From NCBI GenBank assembly GCA_013329615.1, contig DUKA01000109.1:1-15702 (forward strand): a stretch of DNA of 15,702 nt, read 5' to 3'. The DNA is from Candidatus Bathyarchaeota archaeon (GTDB lineage: Archaea; Thermoproteota; Bathyarchaeia; TCS64). Positions 7,076 through 13,372 of this stretch are shown here, piece after piece. A program made the position numbers and the translations under genes. Within the stretch, counting starts at the first letter, position 1. Every line of letters starts with the position of its first letter. Below the pieces are notes generated by a model. It made no database searches. It saw nothing but the letters and a program-made list of their open reading frames with translations, and had not been told where the DNA came from.

Positions 7076-8780
7076 GGGGCAGCAGCAGGCTCGCGAGGTA
7101 TTCCTCCGCCTGCTTTATCGTCGCCTCATCGTACATGCTGCCAAGTTCCCTCTTCAAATACTCGCCAAGCGCCCAGTGGACGACGCCGGTCTCCTTACTG
7201 TAGACTACGAGCCTGACGTCTTCGAGCTTCTGTAGTTCGGTGTAGAAGTCGTCGGTTATCCTGCCGTTTCCGCCGTGCAGGAAGCTGTAGAGGTCGCCCC
7301 TCTTCACCGCCTTCCTCTCGTGGACGACCATAGCGGCGTGTATCGTCTGCAGCGGGAGACCCCTTATCCTGATGCCGAGTTCTCGGATGTAGCGCTCCTT
7401 GACGACCTCCTTGAAGCGCCCGGAGACGTCGACCTGCGTGAAGACCGTTGGCTTGTCGTACTGTATTATCTGGTGCATGCGTTGGTCGATGAGCTGGTTG
7501 AGGTCGTCGACGGTGAAGCCGGGGCGGACGGCGGGGACCTGGCTCTTCGCGGCGCGCTGCTCGGCGGTCTCCTGTTGCCTTATGAGCTGCTCCAGCTTCG
7601 CCGTGCTCGTTATAAGCTCGGTCCTGAGCCCGTCCAACTCGGTGCGGAGGAGCGCTATCTCGTTGTCTCGGCGTGCGAGCTTCATGTCGAGCTCCTCTAT
7701 CCGGCGCATGGCGCGGTCCGACGTCGGCGCTGGCAGGAATCTGCGGATGCCCGTCTGAGGCTCCGGGGGCGTCTCCTCCTCGGCTGAGGCGTTGTTCATG
7801 TACTTGCCGGCGTCGCTGACAGTCATCTCCCCCATGGCGACCCTGCGCCCTATCTTCGATGGGACCCCCGCGGGGAGGACGTAGACCTTCTTGACATCGT
7901 CGCCGAGTATGGCGAGGAAGTGGCCGAGGGGGAGGGATCTGATCTCCTCGGCGTCGATCTTGTTGCGCCCTATCTGCTCGCGTACCCTCTCCACCTCATG
8001 CCCCTCGCGCTGGCGCCCGAGTATCCAGTTGTTGCACTGACGGAGCGGCATCTTGTCGATGCCCGCGATGTCTTGGGAGTCTATGAAGAGGTAGTTGCCG
8101 ATCGCGGCGCCCTTCCTGATGAAGGTCTCGGCGAAGAGCTTGACCGGCGTGTTTCTCCCCTGTGGGATGTGCTCCCACGCCTCGGGGACGATGAGTATGG
8201 TCTCGTGCAGGTTGTTGAGGACGTACTCCATGGTGCTCTGGATGACGAGCGCCTGAAGCTCCAGCGTCATCTCGGTGAGGTCCATGACGTTGATGCCGTC
8301 GATGAGGTTGAGGGTCTTGCTGAACCTGAACTTCTCGATCTGGGGCACGACGATCTTGAGGTACTGCTCTAGGGCGGTGTAGACGTTCTCGGGGAGCGAC
8401 TTCGTCGCCTCGGCGCGCAGCATCTGGACGTTCTCGTAGACCTCCCTCAGGGTCTTCGTGCCCTGCGTCGCCTTCATTATCCACGGACGCTCGAACTTGA
8501 GGCTCTCACGCATGACGGCCTCGAGGAGGGTGGAGACGTACTGCCAGTCGGCGCGCTCCTCGAAGAACGGCGGAATCTCGCGGTAGCTGTTGAACCCGGA
8601 TTCCCCGCGCTTCGTCTTGAAGGCTATGGCGCGCCTGTTAGCGCGGCTGATGATGGCTTCGAGGGTCGTGGTCTTACCCGATAGCTGCGTCATCCCAGTG
8701 ATGACGGTGTGGTGGAGGCTCATGTGGACCTCCTTACCGGTGCCGACCTCGAAGCCCAGAAGTATCTTGATCTCGCCCAT
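7068..8780 (-). CDS. HerA/VirB4-like P-loop ATPase with coiled coil and C-terminal domain
   Basis: A 570-residue ATP-binding protein of the HerA/FtsK/VirB4-type (DUF87-like) group, whose members move or open DNA. Walker A is GMTQLSGKTT (29-38). Walker B is probably ETILIVPEAWE (193-203), with E200 as likely catalytic base. LFIDSQDIAG (231-240) fits a sensor strand, and NWILGRQREGHEVERV (251-266) may hold an arginine finger. Residues about 355-412 are a charged, heptad-like coiled coil. A C-terminal domain (about 420-570) is mixed helical, possibly a winged helix. Start: the frame extends to a GTG at 8822, but the ATG at 8780 has GGTGAG five to six bases upstream and begins the family-like MGEIKILLGFEVGTGKEV. 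No membrane segment. A winged-helix gene is upstream on the same strand; a possible nuclease-fold gene overlaps its tail. The role could be repair, segregation or defence; the sequence does not decide. Confidence 0.85.
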   Translation of the reverse strand: MGEIKILLGFEVGTGKEVHMSLHHTVITGMTQLSGKTTTLEAIISRANRRAIAFKTKRGESGFNSYREIPPFFEERADWQYVSTLLEAVMRESLKFERPWIMKATQGTKTLREVYENVQMLRAEATKSLPENVYTALEQYLKIVVPQIEKFRFSKTLNLIDGINVMDLTEMTLELQALVIQSTMEYVLNNLHETILIVPEAWEHIPQGRNTPVKLFAETFIRKGAAIGNYLFIDSQDIAGIDKMPLRQCNNWILGRQREGHEVERVREQIGRNKIDAEEIRSLPLGHFLAILGDDVKKVYVLPAGVPSKIGRRVAMGEMTVSDAGKYMNNASAEEETPPEPQTGIRRFLPAPTSDRAMRRIEELDMKLARRDNEIALLRTELDGLRTELITSTAKLEQLIRQQETAEQRAAKSQVPAVRPGFTVDDLNQLIDQRMHQIIQYDKPTVFTQVDVSGRFKEVVKERYIRELGIRIRGLPLQTIHAAMVVHERKAVKRGDLYSFLHGGNGRITDDFYTELQKLEDVRLVVYSKETGVVHWALGEYLKRELGSMYDEATIKQAEEYLASLLLPPS

Positions 8781-8839
8781 ACTCTCACCAGCCGAGAATG
8801 ACTTGATCGTATGTGGCGCCACGGGCTTAAATGAATGAG

Positions 8840-8860
8840 GGTTTAAAACCGGTTAAAAGG
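8840..8860 (-). promoter_or_regulatory. Promoter region of the HerA-like ATPase
   Basis: Minus strand carries two TTTTAA elements around a perfect AACCGGTT palindrome (8847-8854). The nearer TTTTAAACC gives a start site near 8818-8820 and a leader of about 38 bases that includes the GGTGAG Shine-Dalgarno. Another TTTAAG at 8825-8832 is an alternative TATA. The palindrome could be an operator, perhaps for the winged-helix protein next door (inference). Confidence 0.4.
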
Positions 8861-8875
8861 TGGGTACGGCGACCC
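8855..8875 (-). terminator. Weak hairpin plus T-run after the winged-helix gene
   Basis: Four-base-pair stem GGGT/ACCC (8862-8865 with 8872-8875) lies 13 bases after the winged-helix stop and is followed on the minus strand by CCTTTT. Together with the separate TATA elements this suggests the winged-helix and ATPase genes are at least partly separate units. Confidence 0.3.
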
Positions 8876-8888
8876 GTGAGCGCTCCGA

Positions 8889-9218
8889 CTAATCGTAAAA
8901 CCTGATCTTCGCGTTCCCCGATGCATCCATGAGGCGCAGCACGAGGTTGCCGACGGGCTCGACCTCCGCCTCACGCTTTTCCCCCACGGAGCCGTAGCTT
9001 ATCAGGTTCAACTCACGGAGGATGCGGGCATTCAGCTTCAACGTCGAGAGCGGCACGCCCGTCTCCTCGGAGAGCTTAATCAGCAGCCCCGTGAGGGGGC
9101 GGTCGTTAGCAGCCACCCTGCTTAGTATGAGCAGTTGGTTATCGTTTAGGGTCCTTAGAAGGAGTCTGCGGAGGTCTTCGACTCCGCCGGTAGATATTGG
9201 AGGTGCATCATTCCCCAC
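8889..9218 (-). CDS. Winged helix-turn-helix protein (putative transcription regulator)
   Basis: A 109-residue protein, all of it one winged-helix domain. Helix 1 is LNDNQLLILSRVA (24-36), then RPLTGLLIKLSEETGVPLSTLKLNARILRELNLI (40-73) gives the helix-turn-helix with recognition helix around STLKLNARIL, and residues 74-95 form a wing (KREAEVEPVGNLVL). No ligand-binding domain or metal-site cysteines are visible. Start: GTG at 9218; a TATA element about 32 bases upstream predicts a leaderless or very short leader. It lies 108 bases upstream of the HerA-like ATPase on the same strand and divergent from the ECF S-component gene, so either neighbour, or itself, may be its target (inference). Similar stand-alone winged-helix proteins are common in archaea. 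Confidence 0.85.
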   Translation of the reverse strand: MGNDAPPISTGGVEDLRRLLLRTLNDNQLLILSRVAANDRPLTGLLIKLSEETGVPLSTLKLNARILRELNLISYGSVGEKREAEVEPVGNLVLRLMDASGNAKIRFYD

Positions 9219-9245
9219 TTCACCTACGGGATTGCTGTGGGCAGT

Positions 9246-9254
9246 GTTTAAAAG
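9246..9254. promoter_or_regulatory. Shared TATA element between divergent winged-helix and S-component genes
   Basis: GTTTAAAAG reads as a TATA box on both strands. For the minus gene it is about 32 bases before the GTG at 9218. For the plus gene it predicts a start site near 9276, leaving a leader of about 18 bases that contains GGTG six bases before the ATG at 9294. A second plus-strand TATA-like CTATAAGG at 9279-9286 is too close to the ATG for a leadered start. Confidence 0.45.
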
Positions 9255-9293
9255 CCTGTTGGGCAGGCGGTACTGCCCTATAAGGTGCTACCC

Positions 9294-9923
9294 ATGATAA
9301 CGGGAAAATTTTTTTTGTTTGTAGCTAGGTTTTTATCCCTTGGCGTGTTTTCCGCTCTGTCTTTGTCCGCTCCCCGAGGCAGAACCTCCCGGCTAATGGG
9401 CACAGCGCTACTTGCGGCGCTTGTCATAGTCTTCGACTACGCCCTCAAGTTCAGCGGGCTGAAGATACCCTTTCCCTGGATGCCGGCGCTCAAGTTCGAC
9501 TTCACTGGGGTACCCATCGCGCTGAGCCTCCTCATGTACGGGCTGCCCTCGGCGCTGACGACGAGCCTCGTCGCCTTCATAGGCATCGTGGCGCGCAGCG
9601 GCGACATGATAAGCGCCGCCATGAAGTTCTCCGCCGAGTTCTCGACCGTCCTCGGGCTCGCACTTGGCATGAAGCTGGCGGGGCGATTCGCGCCCCGGGT
9701 GCAGAAGGGCTCGGGCCTCGCCCTCGGAATTATTCTCCGAGTCGCAGTCATGAGCGTCGCGAACATCCTCGTCCTCCCCCTCTACGGTTACCCCGCGGAG
9801 GTCGTCTACGGAATGCTCCCTCTCGTCGCCGCCTTCAACGTCGCCGGTGGGGCAATCACGATCCTATTCGGCGCGTTCCTCGACGAGGCGATAAGGCGCC
9901 GCTTCCCGACGCCCAGCTCTTAG
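9294..9923 (+). CDS. ECF-transporter S component-like membrane protein (RibU-type)
   Basis: A 209-residue hydrophobic protein with about six membrane segments (roughly 5-25, 36-53, 75-100, 112-130, 141-163, 170-194). The stretch KIPFPWMPALKFDFTGVPIALSLLMYGLPSAL-like region (58-88) is typical of substrate-binding S components of energy-coupling-factor vitamin transporters, above all the riboflavin (RibU) type, where the KFDF segment follows a helix. Such a protein needs the EcfA ATPases and EcfT; none is in the window. The ATG at 9294 has GGTG upstream; a GTG three codons earlier is less likely. The M20 amidohydrolase follows 45 bases later with its own TATA element, a neighbour that hints at a p-aminobenzoyl- or amide-type ligand, but riboflavin remains possible. 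Substrate unproven. Confidence 0.75.
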   Translation: MITGKFFLFVARFLSLGVFSALSLSAPRGRTSRLMGTALLAALVIVFDYALKFSGLKIPFPWMPALKFDFTGVPIALSLLMYGLPSALTTSLVAFIGIVARSGDMISAAMKFSAEFSTVLGLALGMKLAGRFAPRVQKGSGLALGIILRVAVMSVANILVLPLYGYPAEVVYGMLPLVAAFNVAGGAITILFGAFLDEAIRRRFPTPSS

Positions 9924-9930
9924 TCGCTGG

Positions 9931-9938
9931 TTTTATAC
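9931..9938 (+). promoter_or_regulatory. TATA element for the M20 amidohydrolase
   Basis: TTTTATAC lies about 34 bases before the TTG at 9969, predicting a start site near 9961 and a leader of about 8 bases. The gene can thus be transcribed separately from the upstream S-component gene. Confidence 0.5.
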
Positions 9939-9968
9939 ACCCTAAAGGCAAGTAATCCCCGATTCGAC

Positions 9969-11387
9969 TTGGCCAAGAAGACAGCATGGAACTGGGTAGA
10001 CGAGAACGAGAAGGAGATCATAAAGATCAGCAACTCGGCGTGGGAGTACGCCGAGGTCGGGCTGCAGGAGACAAAGACAAGCAAGCTCTTCAGCGACTGG
10101 ATAGAGAAGAAGGGCTTCAAGCTGGAGCGCGGCGTCGCCGACATGCCCACCGCCTTCGTGGCGACTTGGAGCAACGGCGCAGGCCCAACCATCGGCCTCA
10201 TGGGCGAGCTCGACGCACTCGCGGGGCTCAGCCAGAAGGCGATACCCTACAAGGAGCCGGTGAAGGAGGGCGCCCCCGGCCACGGCTGTGGACACAACAT
10301 GCACGGTACGACCGCCCTCACCGCCGCCGTCGCAATAAAGGCGGCCATGGAGGAGAAGGGCATCAGGGGCACCATCAAGATGTACGGGTGCCCAGCCGAG
10401 GAGACCCTCGTCGGCAAGGTCTGGATGACCCGCCACGGACTCTTCAACGGCGTAGACGCCTGCCTGAGCCACCACCCCGGCTCAGCAAACACCGCCGGCA
10501 CCGGCAGCAGCAACTCCATGAACAGCTTTAAGCTCCACTTCTACGGACGCACCGCCCACTCCGCCGGCGACCCCGAGAACGGCATCAGCGCCCTCGACGC
10601 CGTGGAACTCATGAGCAACGGCGTCAACTTCATGCGCGAGCACATAATCGAGAAGGCGCGCGTCCACTACGTCACCGAGGTAGGCGGGGGCCAGCCCAAC
10701 GTCGTCCCAGCCTACGCACGCGTCTGGTACTACACACGCGCCCCCGAGCGCGAGCAGATGGAGCCCATCTACAACTGGGTCCTCCAGATCGCCGACGGCG
10801 CAGACAAGATGGCACGCACAACCCACAAGCTCGAGTTCCTCACCGGCTGCTACAACGAGCTGCCAAACGCCAAGCTCTGCGAGACCATCGTCGCCAACAT
10901 GCGCGAGGTCGGCGCACCGAAGCATGACGAGGCGGACCTCAAGTTCGCCAAGGAGATGAACAAGAGCATCGACCCCGCACAGAAGAAGGAGGGGCTACGC
11001 AAGGGCAAGCGTCCCGGCTGGGATAAGCTCGTCGACGAGCTGTTCGACGAGCGTATCCTCGACGACTACCAGGCCGGCGAGGTAGGTGCGGGCAGCACCG
11101 ACGTATCGGACGTAAGCTGGGTGACGCCGACGAAGGAGTTCAGCACCGTCACGTGCATGCTCGGCACCCCCGGGCACAGCTGGCAGTTCACCGCACAGGG
11201 CGGCATGAGCATCGGTCACAAGGGCCTCATCTTCGCCACCAAGACGATGGCGGGTTCCTCCCTCGACCTATTCACAAAGCCCAAGCTTCTCAAGGACGTC
11301 AAGGCCGAGTTCAAGACGCGCATCGCGGGCAGGAAGTACAAGCCCCCAATCCCGCTCGACCTCAAGCCCCCACTCAAACAGTTCTAG
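9969..11387 (+). CDS. M20 family amidohydrolase, AbgB-like (p-aminobenzoyl-glutamate hydrolase subunit B type)
   Basis: Metal-dependent amidase/carboxypeptidase of peptidase family M20 (subfamily D), 472 residues, close to AbgB length. Metal-site motifs: GHGCGHNMHGT (104-114, with C107 and H109), CPAEET (141-146, with E144-E145), SHHPG (167-171), and GTPGHSW near the C-terminus (about residue 395-400). The dimerisation lid lies between (FYGRTAHSAGDPENG, 191-205). AbgB works with AbgA to release p-aminobenzoate from folate breakdown products; no abgA is here, so it may act alone on other N-acyl amino acids or dipeptides. TTG start, supported by TATA spacing and the family-like N-terminus AKKTAWNWVDENE; no better start is near. 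No signal peptide, so cytoplasmic. A T-run follows directly after the stop. Confidence 0.92.
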   Translation: MAKKTAWNWVDENEKEIIKISNSAWEYAEVGLQETKTSKLFSDWIEKKGFKLERGVADMPTAFVATWSNGAGPTIGLMGELDALAGLSQKAIPYKEPVKEGAPGHGCGHNMHGTTALTAAVAIKAAMEEKGIRGTIKMYGCPAEETLVGKVWMTRHGLFNGVDACLSHHPGSANTAGTGSSNSMNSFKLHFYGRTAHSAGDPENGISALDAVELMSNGVNFMREHIIEKARVHYVTEVGGGQPNVVPAYARVWYYTRAPEREQMEPIYNWVLQIADGADKMARTTHKLEFLTGCYNELPNAKLCETIVANMREVGAPKHDEADLKFAKEMNKSIDPAQKKEGLRKGKRPGWDKLVDELFDERILDDYQAGEVGAGSTDVSDVSWVTPTKEFSTVTCMLGTPGHSWQFTAQGGMSIGHKGLIFATKTMAGSSLDLFTKPKLLKDVKAEFKTRIAGRKYKPPIPLDLKPPLKQF

Positions 11388-11388
11388 C

Positions 11389-11400
11389 TCCTTTTTTCTA
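11389..11400 (+). terminator. T-rich stop signal after the M20 gene
   Basis: CCTTTTTTCTA begins two bases after the TAG stop (11385-11387). Pyrimidine- and T-rich tracts like this end transcription in archaea without needing a hairpin. Confidence 0.5.
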
Positions 11401-11425
11401 ATATCATAAAGATGTAACCCGTGAC

Positions 11426-11464
11426 CCTTTTTCAATTACAAAAAAGGCTGTATAGACCTTTTTT
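11426..11464. repeat. Inverted A/T-tract repeats (CCTTTTT / AAAAAAGG)
   Basis: CCTTTTT at 11426-11432, AAAAAAGG at 11440-11447 and CCTTTTTT at 11457-11464 can form two alternative hairpins, the second with a perfect 8-bp stem and 9-base loop. AAAAAAGGCC appears again at 11501-11510 inside the small AbrB-like gene. On the plus strand the last arm ends in a T-run, so it could be a second terminator for the M20 gene, while GTATAGAC in its loop (11450-11457) may be the TATA of the next gene. Confidence 0.45.
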
Positions 11465-11477
11465 ACAAGCCACTTAG

Positions 11478-11639
11478 ATGGACGAAAGCACGGTGATAAC
11501 AAAAAAAGGCCAGTTCAAACTCCTCGAGAGTATGATAAAGAAATATGCGCTCAAACCCGGTGATAAAATCAAATTTATTGAGCGAGACGAGGGGGTTCTA
11601 TTGGTTCCTTTAACGAAGGCTCATCCTGATCATGAATAG
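11478..11639 (+). CDS. Small AbrB/MazE-like (SpoVT-AbrB) DNA-binding protein, orphan antitoxin-type
   Basis: A 53-residue protein. STVITKKGQFKL (4-15) followed by KKYALKPGDKIKFIERDEGVLLVPL (21-45) is the swapped-hairpin AbrB fold: the TKKGQ...LKPGDK...LLVPL pattern is the family signature in archaeal VapB/MazE antitoxins and small regulators. It has no C-terminal antitoxin tail beyond TKAHPDHE, and no PIN or other toxin gene follows; downstream is the convergent lig gene. It is therefore an orphan regulator or the remains of a toxin-antitoxin pair. The local DNA is clearly more AT-rich than the flanking genes, which hints at recent arrival. GTATAGAC about 25 bases upstream could drive a leaderless transcript. 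The family call is firm for such a short protein; function is not. Confidence 0.75.
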   Translation: MDESTVITKKGQFKLLESMIKKYALKPGDKIKFIERDEGVLLVPLTKAHPDHE

Positions 11640-11767
11640 GATTTGTTTCTTGAACCACCTCGGAAAGTGAAAAAACTAATACCTTTCACGGAGAAAGTAA
11701 CTCTGGGGGAAACCCCTTCGGTGGGTCGAGTAAAACCTGGGAGGAAAAAATTTCCTGGTCCACCAAC
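11640..11767. other. Gap between convergent AbrB-like and lig genes
   Basis: Noncoding as far as can be seen. It is AT-richer than its surroundings and holds three short hairpins (described under terminators). In the frame of the AbrB-like gene the DNA stays open for 54 codons after the TAG, running into the antisense of lig; those residues match no family I recognise. No toxin gene, tRNA or transposon end is visible. Confidence 0.5.
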
Positions 11768-11778
11768 TTATAGTTGGT
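11706..11778 (-). terminator. Cluster of three hairpins at the lig 3' end
   Basis: Three perfect stems: ACCAACT/AGTTGGT (11762-11768 with 11772-11778) with the lig TAA stop in its loop; AGGAAA/TTTCCT (11742-11747 with 11751-11756), which on the minus strand includes an ATTTTTTCC tract; and GGGG-AAA-CCCC (11706-11716). Together they are a likely terminator for lig on the minus strand and may also stop plus-strand transcription from the AbrB-like gene. Confidence 0.5.
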
Positions 11779-13372
11779 CCTTGACCTTGAACTGCTTCTT
11801 GTAGTGTGCCCTGATCTGGTCGAGGGTCTCCGTGTCCTGTGGGCCCTTGTCGTCTCGGATTCGGGTTATGCGTGCAAACCTGAGTGCGAAGCCGCTCTTG
11901 TAGTGGGGACTGCGCTGGACCTCGTTGAAGGCGACCTCGACGATGACCTCTGGGCGCACCGAGACGGTGCAGTCGGTCTCCGAGACCTTGATGGCCTGCA
12001 GGCGCTTGGTCATCCACCGGAACTCCTCGTCGGTGAGTCCTTTGAATGTCTTGCCGACTACCCTCCACTCGTCGCCGTCTCGTGTGGCTAGGTGGTAGTT
12101 ACTGAGCCAGCCCTTGCGGCGGCCGGAACCCCAGTCGGCTGCGACTATTGCGAGGTCTACGGTCTCCGAGGGCTTGAGCTTGAGCCAGTCCTTGCCGCGC
12201 GCCCCGGGGTTATAGTGGCTGTCGAGGCGCTTCGCCATCAGGCCCTCGTGGCCCGCCTTCATCGCCGCCTTGAGGAACGCGACTGCCTCCTTGGGGCTAT
12301 TCGTGATTGTGTGCTCGGCGAGCATCTCCTTCGGCGTGATCTTGCTGAGGATGGCCCAGCGCGTCTCGTATGGCTCGTCTATGAGCAGCGTGCCGTCGAG
12401 GTAGAGGACGTCGAAGAGGTGTAGTCTGAGGGGTATCTGCTCGGTCGCCTGCTGTACGTCGTTTACGCGTGTGAATCGGCGCATGAGATCCTGGAATGGG
12501 AGGGGCTTACCCCCGGGGCCGACTGCGGTTATCTCCCCCTCCACGATCGTCCCCACTTTCGGGAGGAACCTCTGCACAAGGTTGACGATGTCGGGGACGC
12601 TCTCGGTGACGTCGCTGAGGCGCCTGCTGTATATGCGGACCTCGTCGCCTAGGCGGTGTATCTGGATGCGTGCGCCGTCGAACTTGTACTCGAAGACGGT
12701 TCGGCCCCCGTGCTCCTTTATGGCCTCCTCGGGGTCCCCGGCGGTCTCGGCGAGCATGGGCTTGAGGGGGACGAAGAGTTCGGGTTTTATGCCTTCGAGT
12801 CCCTTCTGCCCCTGCGTGAGGGCGATAAGGGCGACCTCGCCGAGGTTGCCAGTGAGCATGAGGGAGCGGCGCACGACGTTGAGCGGTGTGTCGGATGCCT
12901 CGGCGAGGGCGTCGAGCATCACACCCTCATTGACCCCTATCCGCATCTCGCCGAAGATGATCCTGACAAGAATCTCGACCTCGCCCCGCCCGGCGTCGCT
13001 TATGAGGCTGACGAGCAGGCGCTCCTTCAGCTTCCTAGACTGCGCACCCTTTGATGTGGCTATCTCGCTAAACGTCGAGTGGACGCGGCGTATGCTGAGC
13101 TCGTCCCTGAGCAGGGTCGTCTGCTTTCCCTTCTTGAGGACCCGCTTCATGGTGCTCCAGCCGACCTCTAGGGTGCGTGGATCGAACTCGGGGAATATCT
13201 GGCCGACGACGAGCAGGACGGCGAGGGCGACCTCGTCGGGCTCTAGGGTGCGGAGGAACGCGGAGATGAGGCTGGCCTTCTCCGTGCGTTTCGTAGTTTT
13301 CTCCAGCGCCTTGCAGAGTTCCGCGAGCTTTGAGAACGGCGTCGCCAACCTAGATCCCCCCAAACCAGTCAC
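11768..13372 (-). CDS. lig: ATP-dependent DNA ligase
   Basis: Archaeal replicative DNA ligase (ligase I type), sealing nicks after Okazaki-fragment processing and repair. Domains in order: helical DNA-binding domain (about 10-200, with FGEMRIGVNEGVM); nucleotidyltransferase with adenylated Lys230 in EYKFDGARIQIH (motif I); YSRRLSDVT (Ia); IVEGEITAVG (II region); LFDVLYLDG (III); GHEGLMAKRLDSHY (IV); WLKLKP (V); then the OB-fold, ending in ALRFARITRIRDDKGP. Length about 534, as usual for the family. Start: GTG 13372 has AGAGGAG five bases upstream and overlaps fen1 by 23 bases. TTG 13348, just after the fen1 stop, gives a more typical N-terminus (ATPFSKLAELCKALEK) and is the alternative. The segment KQTTLLRD (83-90) lies near where some archaeal ligases have a PCNA-binding motif but lacks its aromatic pair. 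Co-transcribed with fen1. Confidence 0.95.
   Translation of the reverse strand: MTGLGGSRLATPFSKLAELCKALEKTTKRTEKASLISAFLRTLEPDEVALAVLLVVGQIFPEFDPRTLEVGWSTMKRVLKKGKQTTLLRDELSIRRVHSTFSEIATSKGAQSRKLKERLLVSLISDAGRGEVEILVRIIFGEMRIGVNEGVMLDALAEASDTPLNVVRRSLMLTGNLGEVALIALTQGQKGLEGIKPELFVPLKPMLAETAGDPEEAIKEHGGRTVFEYKFDGARIQIHRLGDEVRIYSRRLSDVTESVPDIVNLVQRFLPKVGTIVEGEITAVGPGGKPLPFQDLMRRFTRVNDVQQATEQIPLRLHLFDVLYLDGTLLIDEPYETRWAILSKITPKEMLAEHTITNSPKEAVAFLKAAMKAGHEGLMAKRLDSHYNPGARGKDWLKLKPSETVDLAIVAADWGSGRRKGWLSNYHLATRDGDEWRVVGKTFKGLTDEEFRWMTKRLQAIKVSETDCTVSVRPEVIVEVAFNEVQRSPHYKSGFALRFARITRIRDDKGPQDTETLDQIRAHYKKQFKVKDQL

Noticed and set aside
8781..8822. GTG 8822 as start of the HerA-like ATPase
   Set aside because: The ATG at 8780 has a GGTGAG ribosome binding site at good distance and begins the conserved sequence; the 14 extra residues look unconserved.
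11640..11767. PIN-domain or other toxin gene after the AbrB-like gene
   Set aside because: The overlapping ATG at 11632 opens only a 12-codon frame, and no frame here shows PIN, RelE or MazF motifs before the convergent lig gene.
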